Shown: positions 33,916 through 42,711 of the stretch, in pieces
Layout of the letters: every line of letters starts with the position of its first letter
How positions within the stretch are numbered: the first letter of the stretch is position 1
NCBI RefSeq assembly: GCF_001815355.1
Contig: NZ_KV820351.1
Span: 64,939-128,938 of the forward strand
Direction: 5' to 3'
Length of the DNA: 64,000 nucleotides
Source: Haemophilus sp. HMSC068C11
Lineage (GTDB): Bacteria; Pseudomonadota; Gammaproteobacteria; Enterobacterales; Pasteurellaceae
The notes under the pieces: model-generated
Told to the model about the DNA's origin: nothing
The model's input: the letters and a program-made list of their open reading frames with translations, nothing else
Databases searched by the model: none
Translations under genes and position numbers: made by a program

Positions 33916-33953
33916 CCCCTCTTTAGCAAAGAGGGGTAGGGGAGATTTGGCAG
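33916..33953 (-). repeat. inverted-repeat element, copy 2
   Basis: The exact reverse complement of copy 1 (38 of 38 bases). The two copies bracket 92 AT-rich bases in which I see no gene. The remaining sequence from 33720 to 34050 holds no other recognisable signal. Confidence 0.8.
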
Positions 33954-34050
33954 AAGATAATACGAAGAAATTATTCGATAAAATTAAGTTTATAAATGCA
34001 ATTATTTAGATAAATAGCCTACCGATTAAAAATTTTTAACCATATTTAAA

Positions 34051-34293
34051 TTAAATTGCTCCATTAGCTATATCTACGCACTTATAAACCATTTGTTTGG
34101 TATCGTATTGTCCTTCAAATTCTTTTTGAAAATTTTCTTTGGCCTTTTCACACTGCTCTTTTGTATTATGAATTGAGAGTGTTGTCATATAGCCTGTATA
34201 GTTTTGCAAATAAGTGAGAGCATAAGCAGCTTGTGATGAAGTTGCGAATATTAATCCTGATACGGTTAAAAATGATTTAAAAAATTTAGTCAT
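34051..34293 (-). CDS. small secreted protein, unknown function
   Basis: An 80-residue protein with a typical Sec signal peptide (MTKFFKSFLTVSGLIFATSSQA, cleavage about after residue 22). The mature part is about 58 residues with two cysteines (Cys48 and Cys71) able to form a disulfide. AAGGAAG precedes the ATG. It lies 13 bases after ilvM inside the ilvGM-ilvD-ilvA cluster, an unusual place. I do not recognise the family, and no role in branched-chain amino acid synthesis is implied. Confidence 0.7.
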   Translation of the reverse strand: MTKFFKSFLTVSGLIFATSSQAAYALTYLQNYTGYMTTLSIHNTKEQCEKAKENFQKEFEGQYDTKQMVYKCVDIANGAI

Positions 34294-34306
34294 AATGTCT
34301 TCCTTT

Positions 34307-34525
34307 TTAAATAATATTTAAAACATCCGGCAATTTTGTTAACTGATTCACCAACAAATCAAAAGTGCGGTCAGATTTTACAGTGATTTTTAACTGCACT
34401 TGGGTGTCTACCAATGTCATTTCCATATTGGTCACAGTAAAACCACGTAAACGAATAACGCGTAATACTCGTTCTAAAACCTCTGGGCGATGTTGAGCAC
34501 TCAATTCAAAAGTATATTGGTTCAT
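34307..34525 (-). CDS. ilvM: acetolactate synthase II small (regulatory) subunit
   Basis: A 72-residue ACT-domain protein (MNQYTFELSAQHRPEVLERV...). It is the short-type regulatory subunit of acetohydroxyacid synthase II. Its ATG at 34525 starts one base after the ilvG stop codon, and GGAGGAAATTT lies upstream inside the end of ilvG, so the two are translationally coupled. An uptake sequence inside codes KSDRT. Confidence 0.92.
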   Translation of the reverse strand: MNQYTFELSAQHRPEVLERVLRVIRLRGFTVTNMEMTLVDTQVQLKITVKSDRTFDLLVNQLTKLPDVLNII

Positions 34526-34526
34526 C

Positions 34527-36182
34527 TTAAATTTCCTCCAACATATCGGCATTACACGCACCTGGTGGGACTAACGGCCATACGCACTCCTCCGGTGGAA
34601 TGCATACTTGCAATAAATAGGCCGTTTCACTATTTAATAAACGATTAAGTGCCGCATCTACATCATCAGCGCGCTCAATGCGTTCAGCTGGAATATCAAA
34701 GGCTTTCGCTAACATCACGAAATCAGGGTTATCTTCTAGAATGGTTTCTGAACGGCGTTTATTCCAGAAAAGGTCTTGCCATTGACGCACCATACCAAGA
34801 CGTTGGTTATCTAACAGCAAAATTTTTACTGGCAATTTACCGCGTTTGATTGAACCTAATTCTTGGATATTCATCATCAATGAACCATCGCCTGTTACCA
34901 AAATCACTTCATCATGAGGACGTGCTTTTTTCGCACCTACCGCTGCAGGTAAACCAAATCCCATGGTGCCGAAGCCCGCAGAGGTAATATAGTTTTCTGG
35001 TGCGAAATGGCGCATATGTTGCGCAGACCACATTTGGTGTTGGCCCACATCAGTACAAATCACGGCATTTTGAGGTTTACGCTGTGAAAGTGTGTTGAGC
35101 AATGACCAAGGGTCAATAGGTCGGTTGCCTGCATTGTCGATATAAGTGAAGTCGAGTTTGGCTTTCAGCGCTTGAATATGCGCACGCCAATCATCAATCG
35201 CAAGCGGGATACTTAAAGCCTCTAAAGCTTGAATTAAATCACCTTGAAGGGCAACATTTGCCACACGGAGTTTGTTGATTTCTGCCGCATCAATATCACA
35301 ATGAATGACTTTAGCTTGTGGCGCAAAACTGTCTAATTTACCTGTCACGCGGTCGTCAAAACGTGCACCGCACACTAACAATAAATCACATTCGTGCACG
35401 GCAATGTTTGCTGGTCTTGTGCCGTGCATACCAATCATGCCCATATAAACGGGATCTGTCGGGTCAATTGAGCCTAAACCTTTTAATGTCGAAACAGACG
35501 GCATTTTGGTAATTTGTAGGAATTTTCTGACCGCTTGCGTTGCGTTTGCCATACCTACGCCACCACCAACATAAAGCACGGGTTTTTTCGCTTGAGACAA
35601 TAACGCTTTTGCTTCCGCTAATTTTAATTCTGAAAGTACGGTCGGTTTTACGACAGGTTTTACAATGGGTTTGATATGTTCTGGTACATCGCCAACTTGG
35701 ATGTTACGAGGCACATCAATTAACACAGGGCCAGGTCTGCCAGTTTGTGCAATTTGGAAAGCAGAGGCAATAATTTCGGGGAGTTCTTCAATGGATTGCA
35801 CAATGTAGCTGTGTTTGGTGCAAGCAAGAGATAAACCTAAAACATCGGCTTCTTGGAAAGCATCGGTACCGATAAGAGGGGCAGCCACTTGACCAGTAAA
35901 TGCCACGATTGGCACAGAATCAGCAAAGGCATCGCCTAAACCGGTAATTAAATTGGTTGCACCCGGACCAGAGGTTGCCACACAAACGCCGACTTTGCCT
36001 GTAGAGCGCGCATAACCAATCGCGGCTATTGCAGCACCTTGTTCATTACGACAAAGGAGATGGTCAAGACCTGAGTCATAGATGGCATCATAGGTTGGCA
36101 TGATTGCCCCGCCTGGGTAGCCGAAAAGATCGGTTACGCCATGCGCTTTTAAACATTGGATAATGAGTTGTGCGCCTGTCAT
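34527..36182 (-). CDS. ilvG: acetolactate synthase II large subunit
   Basis: A 551-residue ThDP/FAD enzyme forming acetolactate or acetohydroxybutyrate for valine, leucine and isoleucine. The catalytic glutamate is in [10 protein letters not shown] (about residue 47). The ThDP-Mg motif is GDGSLMMN (about 428). The frame is intact, unlike the frameshifted ilvG of E. coli K-12. A TACAAT -10 box lies at 36242-36237 on the minus strand, but I see no leader-peptide gene like ilvL upstream. Confidence 0.96.
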   Translation of the reverse strand: MTGAQLIIQCLKAHGVTDLFGYPGGAIMPTYDAIYDSGLDHLLCRNEQGAAIAAIGYARSTGKVGVCVATSGPGATNLITGLGDAFADSVPIVAFTGQVAAPLIGTDAFQEADVLGLSLACTKHSYIVQSIEELPEIIASAFQIAQTGRPGPVLIDVPRNIQVGDVPEHIKPIVKPVVKPTVLSELKLAEAKALLSQAKKPVLYVGGGVGMANATQAVRKFLQITKMPSVSTLKGLGSIDPTDPVYMGMIGMHGTRPANIAVHECDLLLVCGARFDDRVTGKLDSFAPQAKVIHCDIDAAEINKLRVANVALQGDLIQALEALSIPLAIDDWRAHIQALKAKLDFTYIDNAGNRPIDPWSLLNTLSQRKPQNAVICTDVGQHQMWSAQHMRHFAPENYITSAGFGTMGFGLPAAVGAKKARPHDEVILVTGDGSLMMNIQELGSIKRGKLPVKILLLDNQRLGMVRQWQDLFWNKRRSETILEDNPDFVMLAKAFDIPAERIERADDVDAALNRLLNSETAYLLQVCIPPEECVWPLVPPGACNADMLEEI

Positions 36183-36290
36183 GTTGCTTCCCGTTTTTAT
36201 GATTATTGAATAATTTTATAAACACTGAAGTTCAGCATTGTAGCGGAATTTTTCGCCTTTGGTTAGGTTTTCGCGAAAAAACCAATGAAA

Positions 36291-36320
36291 AAAACACGAT
36301 AACAAACATTATCGTGTTTT
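36291..36320 (-). terminator. terminator after the DUF533 gene
   Basis: AAAACACGATAA and TTATCGTGTTTT form a perfect 12-bp stem with a 6-base loop. On the minus strand it is followed by a T run. It ends the transcript of the gene that stops at 36368, upstream of ilvG. Confidence 0.85.
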
Positions 36321-36367
36321 TGAATGAAAAGTGCGGTCAGAAAACATGATGTTTTCTTTGCATAAAA

Positions 36368-37006
36368 TTAGAAGCCTGCTTGTTTTTCTAATTGTTCCAC
36401 AAGTGCATCGTCTAAGCCTAACGCTTTTGCTAAGTCTGCTAAGAAAATGATTTCTTTGCGAGATAAATCTTTGCTTACTAAACGAGCCGCTAAGTACACA
36501 TTGCTTGCAAGTGCAGTATCGTTACCTACAAGACGTGCAATTTCATTGATAGAAATTGGATTTTGGATTTCTTGTGCAAGCCATTGTGCTAATTCAGGGT
36601 TGTTACCTGCTTCGTTTGCAATAGTTTGTTTTTCATCTTCAGTAATTTCACCATCTGCTGCCGCTGCGGCGATCATGGTGCGTAAAATTAATTCACCCGC
36701 ATCAACATGGCTTGATGAATTTAATACATCAAACGCATTTTCTGAGATGTTTGGTTGGCTGCTTTGTTGGGATTTTTGATAGTTTTGGTAAGCTTGATAA
36801 GCAAGGTTACCTAAAACGGCAAGTGAGCCTAATTTTGCTAAGCTTGCACCACCGCTACGGCCTAAAATCATCGATAAGATACCGCCTAACGCTGCACCAC
36901 CACCTACTTTTGTAATAGAGTCGATAGTTTGGTTGCCGGTTTCAAGTTTGCTTGCAGAGTTTTTAGCGACATTTAAAACTTGATTTAAAATGCTGTTGAT
37001 ATCCAT
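36368..37006 (-). CDS. TerB-like DUF533 membrane-associated protein (YebE-like)
   Basis: A 212-residue protein. A glycine/alanine-rich hydrophobic segment (about residues 34-70, GGGAALGGILSMILGRSGG) is followed by a linker and a C-terminal helical domain of the tellurite-resistance TerB/DUF533 type (acidic loop AADGEITEDEK near residue 115). E. coli YebE is the closest known relative by layout and is an envelope-stress gene of unknown role. It is transcribed alone. Confidence 0.8.
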   Translation of the reverse strand: MDINSILNQVLNVAKNSASKLETGNQTIDSITKVGGGAALGGILSMILGRSGGASLAKLGSLAVLGNLAYQAYQNYQKSQQSSQPNISENAFDVLNSSSHVDAGELILRTMIAAAAADGEITEDEKQTIANEAGNNPELAQWLAQEIQNPISINEIARLVGNDTALASNVYLAARLVSKDLSRKEIIFLADLAKALGLDDALVEQLEKQAGF

Positions 37007-37165
37007 AAATGTTTCCTTTTGGTTGTTAATAGAGATTAAATTTGACCTTTAGACAGTAAATTTTAAAAAAAATTCACTATTTTTAACCGCTCTTTTAACC
37101 AAGTCCTTGACTCGGTTTTAGAATTCATTATATTGAAATCTTTCTTCATTAAAAAGGAACTTAAT

Positions 37166-38680
37166 ATGACGCAGTCAAACGCAAAGCGTGAGACCTTCTC
37201 TGGTCGGAAAGCATTTATTATGGCGGCAATTGGATCCGCTGTTGGTTTAGGAAACATTTGGCGTTTCCCTTACACCACTTATGAAAACGGGGGCGGTGCA
37301 TTTATTATCCCTTATCTTATTGCACTTTTAACCGCTGGTATTCCATTGCTTTTCTTAGATTACGCAATCGGTCATCGCCATCGTGGTGGTGCACCACTTT
37401 CTTATCGTCGTTTTAACCCGCACTTTGAAGTGTTTGGTTGGTGGCAGGTGATGGTGAACGTTATCATCGGTCTTTACTACGCAGTAGTATTAGGTTGGGC
37501 GGCAAGCTACACCTACTTCTCACTTAATTCTGCCTGGGGAGATAAACCAATTGATTTCTTCCTACACGAATTCTTAAAAATGGGCGATATCGCTAATGGT
37601 GTGAGCTTTGAGTTTGTTGGCATGGTGACAGGCCCGTTAATCGCAGTATGGTTAGTCGCATTAGGCGTACTTTCTTTAGGTATTAAAAAAGGGATTTCTA
37701 AATCTTCAGACATCTTAATGCCTGTTTTAGTGGTGATGTTTGTGGCGTTGGTTGTTTATTCTTTATTCCTACCGGGTGCAGAAAAAGGCTTGAATGCGTT
37801 ATTTACCCCAGACTGGTCTAAATTGTCTAACCCAAGTGTGTGGATTGCGGCTTACGGTCAAATCTTCTTCTCTCTTTCTATTTGTTTCGGGATTATGATC
37901 ACTTATGCGTCTTACCTGAAAAAAGATTCTGATTTAACAGGAAGTGGTTTAGTTGTTGGCTTTGCGAACTCAAGCTTTGAAGTGCTTGCAGGTATCGGTG
38001 TATTTGCAGCATTAGGCTTTATCGCAGCAGCACAAGGCGTTGAAGTGAGTGAGGTGGCAAAAGGCGGTATTGGTTTAGCCTTCTTTGCATTCCCAACCAT
38101 CATTAATAAAGCACCATTTGGTGAAGTGTTAGGGGTATTGTTCTTCGGTTCATTAACCTTTGCGGCATTAACTTCATTTATCTCTGTTATTGAAGTAATC
38201 ATTTCAGCTATTCAAGATAAGCTCCGTTTACGCCGAGCAAAAGCGACCTTTATTGTGGGTTTACCAATGATGGTGGTGTCAGTAATTTTATTCGGTACCA
38301 CAACAGGCCTACCAATGCTTGATGTGTTGGATAAATTCGTAAACTACTTTGGTATTGTAGCGGTAGCATTTGTTTCATTAATTGTGATTGTAGCAAATGA
38401 AAAACTTGGCTTATTAGGTAAGCACTTAAATGAAAGCTCTTCATTCAAAGTCGGTTTCCTATGGCGTTTATGCATTGTAATCACCACGGGTATTCTTGCC
38501 TTTATGTTATTGAGTGAAGGTGCGAAGGTATTTACAGAAGGTTATGAAGGTTATCCAAGTTGGTTCGTAAATACCTTTGGTTGGGGTATGGCAATTTTGC
38601 TTGTAGTCGTTTCGTTCATTCTTTCTCGTTTAAAATGGAAAAATGAAGAGAACCTCAATCTTGAAGAAAAAGGAGAATAA
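37166..38680 (+). CDS. sodium-dependent amino acid symporter of the NSS family
   Basis: A 504-residue transporter with about eleven or twelve membrane helices. The N-terminus shows the NSS signature [14 protein letters not shown] (first helix, sodium and substrate site). Such bacterial NSS proteins import neutral amino acids such as methionine, alanine or tyrosine with Na+. I chose the ATG at 37166 because AAAAGGAAC precedes it and the signature sits at the usual distance. A tiny MetS-like subunit gene follows three bases after the stop, which points to a MetP-type methionine/alanine importer. Confidence 0.9.
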   Translation: MTQSNAKRETFSGRKAFIMAAIGSAVGLGNIWRFPYTTYENGGGAFIIPYLIALLTAGIPLLFLDYAIGHRHRGGAPLSYRRFNPHFEVFGWWQVMVNVIIGLYYAVVLGWAASYTYFSLNSAWGDKPIDFFLHEFLKMGDIANGVSFEFVGMVTGPLIAVWLVALGVLSLGIKKGISKSSDILMPVLVVMFVALVVYSLFLPGAEKGLNALFTPDWSKLSNPSVWIAAYGQIFFSLSICFGIMITYASYLKKDSDLTGSGLVVGFANSSFEVLAGIGVFAALGFIAAAQGVEVSEVAKGGIGLAFFAFPTIINKAPFGEVLGVLFFGSLTFAALTSFISVIEVIISAIQDKLRLRRAKATFIVGLPMMVVSVILFGTTTGLPMLDVLDKFVNYFGIVAVAFVSLIVIVANEKLGLLGKHLNESSSFKVGFLWRLCIVITTGILAFMLLSEGAKVFTEGYEGYPSWFVNTFGWGMAILLVVVSFILSRLKWKNEENLNLEEKGE

Positions 38681-38682
38681 AG

Positions 38683-38781
38683 ATGACAGGTATTGCACTT
38701 ACAATGATGATTGTGTCGCTTTTGATTATTTGGGGCGGCTTGATCTTTGCTTTAATCAGACTTCCAAAAGAAGAAAAATAA
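38683..38781 (+). CDS. metS: MetS-like 32-residue small subunit of the NSS transporter
   Basis: A 32-codon gene (MTGIALTMMIVSLLIIWGG...) starting 3 bases after the transporter stop codon, with AAGGAGA upstream. It codes one membrane helix (about residues 5-26) ending in charged RLPKEEK. This matches the small subunit that accompanies MetP-type NSS transporters (known from Corynebacterium MetPS). It is too short for many gene finders. Identity is by size, topology and position. Confidence 0.8.
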   Translation: MTGIALTMMIVSLLIIWGGLIFALIRLPKEEK

Positions 38782-38809
38782 GGTCAAAATTGACCGCACT
38801 TTGAAATAA

Positions 38810-38837
38810 GTAGGGCGTGCTGAGCACGCCCTTTTTT
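38810..38837 (+). terminator. terminator after metS
   Basis: AGGGCGTGCT and AGCACGCCCT form a 10-bp stem with a very short loop, followed by seven T. It lies about 30 bases after metS and also faces the convergent cpdB. Confidence 0.85.
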
Positions 38838-38839
38838 TG

Positions 38840-40813
38840 TTATTTCGATAAATCGATTTGATATACCGCAAAGCCAACTTCATCGGTGCCGACTTTTTTC
38901 ATTGGATATTGTGCATTGTCTTGAATGAATTTCGCTGCTTGTTCGCTTGGCGAGGTTTCAAAACGCACGTCTAATTTATCGTTACCTTTAATCGGTGCAA
39001 AACGCCAGTTTTTATCCGCACTTGGGTTTACATGGCCATGTTTTTCGCTTTCTGCTTTGATGTAATCCGCAAGGATTTGGCGGTTTTCATCAGGAGAAGC
39101 GTAAACAATGTGTGCATCGCCTGTGCCTGGGAATTTATTACCGTAAGCACGATAGTTATTAGTCGCAATTAAAAATTCTGCTTTTGGATCAACCGGTTTA
39201 CCTTGGTAAGTTAAATTCACCACACGGTGTGAATTCGGGTTAATCAATTTGCATTCACCGTCATAACGCGCTGGTTGAGTAAGGTCGAATTCATAATTTA
39301 CGCCGTCAATCACATCGTAGTTATAAGTACGGAAACCTTCCCAATCAAGTAAAGATTGTGGTTTGTCGCTTGTAGGGTCGATTTGTTTAAACATACCTGC
39401 ACTACATTCTAACCATTCTTTCAATTCTTCACCGGTTGCTTTCACCACAACTAACGTATTTGGATAGAGGTATAAGTCTGCTGCGTTACGGAAGGTTAAT
39501 TCACCTTTGTTCACTTCTGTATAGCCAGTAGGGTCATTTTTACGGCCACCTGCTTTAAATGGTGCGCCTGCACTTAAAATTGGTAAACCCGCCATTGCAG
39601 CAACACTTGGAGCCACTTTTTCAACGTAAGCTTTTTGTGCTTGGTTCACAATTTGAATAGTTGGGTCATCTTGCACTAAGGCTAAGTAGCTGTACATGTT
39701 ATCGGTCGCTTTACCGATTGGCTGTGCCACAAATTCACGGGTGGCTTCATGCACAGGTTTTAAAAGTGCGGTTAATTCTGCATCACTTTCTGTGGTCGCT
39801 TTTTTATTTTCTGCATCGTAAATTGGGCGAAGTGCCGCTTTACCATCAGCTACTAACCATTTGCCGTTGTGTTGAGCAAGGGTTAAGTCGATTACGCTGA
39901 TGTTGTTTGCCCAGTAGCCTGCCATACTTTCAGGAACGCCTTTCACAGTACCTTTAGCAATATCCGCATTTGGTGATTTAGCGAACTCTTTATTCGGGAA
40001 TAAACGGTGAGAGTGACCGAAAACAATCGCATCAATGTGTGGTACATCAGCAAGGTAGAATGCTGAGTTTTCTGCACCTTCTTGATATGGCTCGTCAGAT
40101 GGGCCTGTGTGCGCAAGTGCCACAATAATATCTGCACCTTTTTGTTTCATTTCTGGCACATATTTTTGTGCAGTTTTTACGATATCGCGCGTTTCAACTT
40201 TGCCTTGTAAATTTGCTTTATCCCACACCATAATTTGTGGTGGCACAAAACCGATATAACCGATGTTTAGTTTATGCGTTTTACCTTGGCTATCCACAAC
40301 TTCTTTGGTTTGAATCACATAAGGTGTGAAATAGGGCTCTTCAGTACCGACTTTCACTACGTTAGCATTGATGATTGGGAATTTCGCTTGTTTGATCGCA
40401 TCGGCTAAATAATCTAAGCCATAGTTAAACTCGTGGTTACCTAATGTCCCTACTTCATAGTGCATCGCATTTAAGCAATCTACAGCTGGGTTTGGTTTAC
40501 CTTCTTTGTAACCTTTAGCTGCTTGATAGTCAGCAATTGGGTTACCTTGAATTAAGTCACCGTTATCAACTAAAACGCTGTTTTTCACCTCTTGACGTGC
40601 TTGACGAATCAAGCTTGCTGCACGGGTAAAACCGAATTTCTCAGTCGGTGCATCTTTGTAGTAATCGAAGTCAGTTAAAAAACTGTGAATATCGGTTGTT
40701 GCCACAATACGTAAATCGACTTGTGTGTCGCTTTTCGCAAAAGCAAAACGGCTCGCACTTAACGCTAAAATGCTGCTTGCGCCAAGTTGGATGAAATTTC
40801 TTCTGTTGATCAT
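38840..40813 (-). CDS. cpdB: periplasmic 2',3'-cyclic-nucleotide 2'-phosphodiesterase/3'-nucleotidase
   Basis: A 657-residue two-domain metallophosphoesterase that lets cells use external nucleotides. The N-terminus is a signal with twin arginines (NRRNFIQ), so Tat export is possible. Metal-binding motifs are [24 protein letters not shown] and GHSH. The C-terminal 5'-nucleotidase domain follows (about residue 370 on). A perfect CRP palindrome lies 86 bases upstream of its start. Confidence 0.93.
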   Translation of the reverse strand: MINRRNFIQLGASSILALSASRFAFAKSDTQVDLRIVATTDIHSFLTDFDYYKDAPTEKFGFTRAASLIRQARQEVKNSVLVDNGDLIQGNPIADYQAAKGYKEGKPNPAVDCLNAMHYEVGTLGNHEFNYGLDYLADAIKQAKFPIINANVVKVGTEEPYFTPYVIQTKEVVDSQGKTHKLNIGYIGFVPPQIMVWDKANLQGKVETRDIVKTAQKYVPEMKQKGADIIVALAHTGPSDEPYQEGAENSAFYLADVPHIDAIVFGHSHRLFPNKEFAKSPNADIAKGTVKGVPESMAGYWANNISVIDLTLAQHNGKWLVADGKAALRPIYDAENKKATTESDAELTALLKPVHEATREFVAQPIGKATDNMYSYLALVQDDPTIQIVNQAQKAYVEKVAPSVAAMAGLPILSAGAPFKAGGRKNDPTGYTEVNKGELTFRNAADLYLYPNTLVVVKATGEELKEWLECSAGMFKQIDPTSDKPQSLLDWEGFRTYNYDVIDGVNYEFDLTQPARYDGECKLINPNSHRVVNLTYQGKPVDPKAEFLIATNNYRAYGNKFPGTGDAHIVYASPDENRQILADYIKAESEKHGHVNPSADKNWRFAPIKGNDKLDVRFETSPSEQAAKFIQDNAQYPMKKVGTDEVGFAVYQIDLSK

Positions 40814-40898
40814 ATGAGCTCCTGTTGTATAAGAATCGGCAAGATTTTAAAGCTCTTTTATATATAAAGAAAGCGCAATATAAAGTTATGAAATGAAG

Positions 40899-40914
40899 TG
40901 TGATATGCATCACA
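40899..40914. promoter_or_regulatory. perfect CRP-binding palindrome between cpdB and the OTC gene
   Basis: TGTGA-TATGCA-TCACA is a perfect 16-base CRP consensus palindrome, flanked by AAG and AAA. It lies 86 bases upstream of cpdB and 129 bases upstream of the ornithine carbamoyltransferase start, in a divergent region. Which promoter it serves cannot be decided by eye: no clean -35/-10 pair was found at a standard distance. Confidence 0.75.
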
Positions 40915-41042
40915 AAATAAGGGATTGAATTTGGTTGCAAAACTTCACGTTTGGGACAAAAATAGGGTATCCAATCCGCTAAAAATCACTTCATTCACAG
41001 TAAGGTAGCCATTTATTGATGGCATCCGATAAGGAGATCGCT

Positions 41043-42047
41043 ATGGCTTTTAATCTTAAAAATAGACATCTATTGAGTCTTGTTCATCATTCAGAACGCG
41101 AAATTAATTATTTGTTAGATTTATCCCGTGATTTGAAACGAGCTAAATATGCAGGGACAGAGCAGCAACAACTTAAAGGTAAAAATATTGCACTCATTTT
41201 TGAAAAAACCTCAACTCGTACTCGTTGTGCTTTTGAAGTAGCTGCTTATGATCAAGGTGCTAGAGTGACTTACATTGATCCAAATTCATCTCAGATTGGA
41301 CATAAAGAAAGCATGAAGGATACAGCTCGAGTTCTTGGGAGAATGTATGATGCGATTGAATATCGGGGCTTTAAACAAAGTACCGTGCAAGAACTTGCGG
41401 ATTATGCAGGTGTGCCGGTGTTTAATGGTTTAACGGATGAGTTTCATCCTACACAAATGCTCGCGGATGTTCTCACGATGATTGAACATTGTGACAAGCC
41501 ACTTCGTCAAATTAGTTATGTGTATATTGGTGATGCACGCAATAACATGGGGAATTCTCTTTTACTGATTGGAGCAAAACTGGGGATGGGTGTGCGTATT
41601 TGCGGCCCAAAAGCTTTATTACCTGAAGCAAGTTTTGTTGAGATGTGTGAAAGTTTTGCTAAAGAAAGCGGTGCGCGGATTACTGTAACGGAAGATATCG
41701 ATAAAGCTGTAAGCGGTGTTGATTTTGTGCATACGGATGTTTGGGTTTCAATGGGGGAGCCATTAGAAGCTTGGGGAGAACGCATTAAGCTATTGCTTCC
41801 TTATCAAGTAACGCCTGAACTCATGATGCGTACAGGTAATCCAAAAGTAAAATTCATGCACTGTTTGCCTGCATTCCACAATAGTGAAACTAAAGTGGGT
41901 CGCCAAATTGCTGAAAAGTATCCTGAATTAGCAAACGGTATTGAAGTGACTGAAGAGGTGTTTGAATCACCGATGAATATTGCCTTTGAGCAAGCAGAAA
42001 ACCGTATGCATACGATTAAAGCGGTAATAGTTTCAAGTTTAGCTTAG
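41043..42047 (+). CDS. arcB: ornithine carbamoyltransferase
   Basis: A 334-residue enzyme interconverting ornithine plus carbamoyl phosphate and citrulline. Motifs are STRTRCAFE (carbamoyl-phosphate site, about residues 56-64), HPTQMLAD (about 134) and HCLPA (about 273). I use the ATG at 41043 (AAGGAGA upstream); the frame extends to 41016. E. coli ArgF/ArgI are very similar, so anabolic or catabolic use cannot be read from sequence. The neighbours speF and potE suggest a role in ornithine supply, hence arcB with caution. Confidence 0.9.
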   Translation: MAFNLKNRHLLSLVHHSEREINYLLDLSRDLKRAKYAGTEQQQLKGKNIALIFEKTSTRTRCAFEVAAYDQGARVTYIDPNSSQIGHKESMKDTARVLGRMYDAIEYRGFKQSTVQELADYAGVPVFNGLTDEFHPTQMLADVLTMIEHCDKPLRQISYVYIGDARNNMGNSLLLIGAKLGMGVRICGPKALLPEASFVEMCESFAKESGARITVTEDIDKAVSGVDFVHTDVWVSMGEPLEAWGERIKLLLPYQVTPELMMRTGNPKVKFMHCLPAFHNSETKVGRQIAEKYPELANGIEVTEEVFESPMNIAFEQAENRMHTIKAVIVSSLA

Positions 42048-42157
42048 TATTGAACATTAGATAAAATGTGTACCGTTTTTTTAATTCTAAATTTTGAATG
42101 AATTCTTAAGTTGTTCGTTGTGATTTTTTATTATTTATGTGAAATTTTATGTTATTT

Positions 42158-42220
42158 TTTGATTATGATCACATTTTTTGAAAAATATTATTGACATGAT
42201 ATTTACACAAGCAGAGAATA
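42158..42220 (+). promoter_or_regulatory. speFL-speF promoter with CRP-like site at -61.5
   Basis: A consensus -35 TTGACA (42192-42197) and a -10-like GAGAAT (42215-42220) are 17 bases apart, giving +1 near 42227. Upstream, TTTGA-TTATGA-TCACA (42158-42173) fits the CRP consensus with one mismatch and is centred at -61.5. Box positions are seen; activation by CRP is inferred. Confidence 0.65.
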
Positions 42221-42263
42221 TACCCACCAAAGGTTAGTTTAGATAGAAAGAGGAAATTTTTCT

Positions 42264-42458
42264 ATGCTACTTCGTACATATATACACAGATACGTCCATA
42301 CGAAAGTATTGAGACTTTTACGGTTTAATCCGATAAAAGGTCGTTCTTTGATGGCGCATATCCGTCGTACACGCCATATTATGATGCCATCGCATCGCTC
42401 TTGCTTCTCATATTCAGTATTTGCTTCTCAAAACAAACCATCCAACACGGCTCTCTAA
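42264..42458 (+). CDS. speFL: SpeFL-type ornithine-sensing leader peptide
   Basis: A short leader gene upstream of speF. Its core MAHIRRTRHIMMPSHRS (from the internal ATG at 42351) clearly matches E. coli SpeFL (MPHIRRTTHIMKFAHRN), an arrest peptide that stalls the ribosome when ornithine is bound and thereby switches on speF. The C-terminal effector part is looser (F-x-Y-x-x-F here, F-x-F-x-F-F in E. coli) and continues eight residues past the E. coli end. The start at 42264 has the better AGAGGAA site and adds an Arg-rich 29 residues; the 42351 start is also possible. The stop codon lies inside a hairpin. Confidence 0.8.
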   Translation: MLLRTYIHRYVHTKVLRLLRFNPIKGRSLMAHIRRTRHIMMPSHRSCFSYSVFASQNKPSNTAL

Positions 42459-42485
42459 ACAGAGTTGTTCTCTCTGTTTAGAGAG
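42451..42485 (+). promoter_or_regulatory. hairpin overlapping the speFL stop codon
   Basis: CTCTCTAAACAGAG and CTCTGTTTAGAGAG form a perfect 14-bp stem with a 7-base loop. The TAA of speFL (42456-42458) is inside the left arm, so a ribosome held near the end of the leader would keep the hairpin open. No T run follows, so it is not a simple terminator. Confidence 0.7.
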
Positions 42486-42646
42486 TCTCCACAGATTAAT
42501 TTCTGAATATTTTTGTATTGTCTAGAACAGGCAAGAAATATTTTGTGAAATTAACTTAATCTTATTTAATTTAAAATAAAAAATTCTTACTTTAGTTTTT
42601 TCATATAAAAAACTAGAGCGGGTTGTTTTATTCTAAATAAATCTAT

Positions 42647-42670
42647 TGCGTTATTAATTTTAATAACGCA
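42647..42670 (+). promoter_or_regulatory. second hairpin in the speF leader
   Basis: TGCGTTATTA and TAATAACGCA form a perfect 10-bp stem with loop ATTT, ending 41 bases before the speF ATG. The rest of the 253-base stretch between speFL and speF is AT-rich and holds no other gene. A role in Rho- or RNase-dependent control is possible but unproven. Confidence 0.5.
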
Positions 42671-42711
42671 GGGTAACTTTACGTCAAAAAAATAAATAAA
42701 AGGAGTTTATT

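Noticed and set aside
33786-33953. Insertion sequence remnant
   Set aside because: Only 92 bases lie between the inverted copies and no transposase fragment is present; a small non-coding element fits better.
34527-36182. Possible frameshift in ilvG as in E. coli K-12
   Set aside because: The frame is open and complete, with both the catalytic Glu and the ThDP motif.
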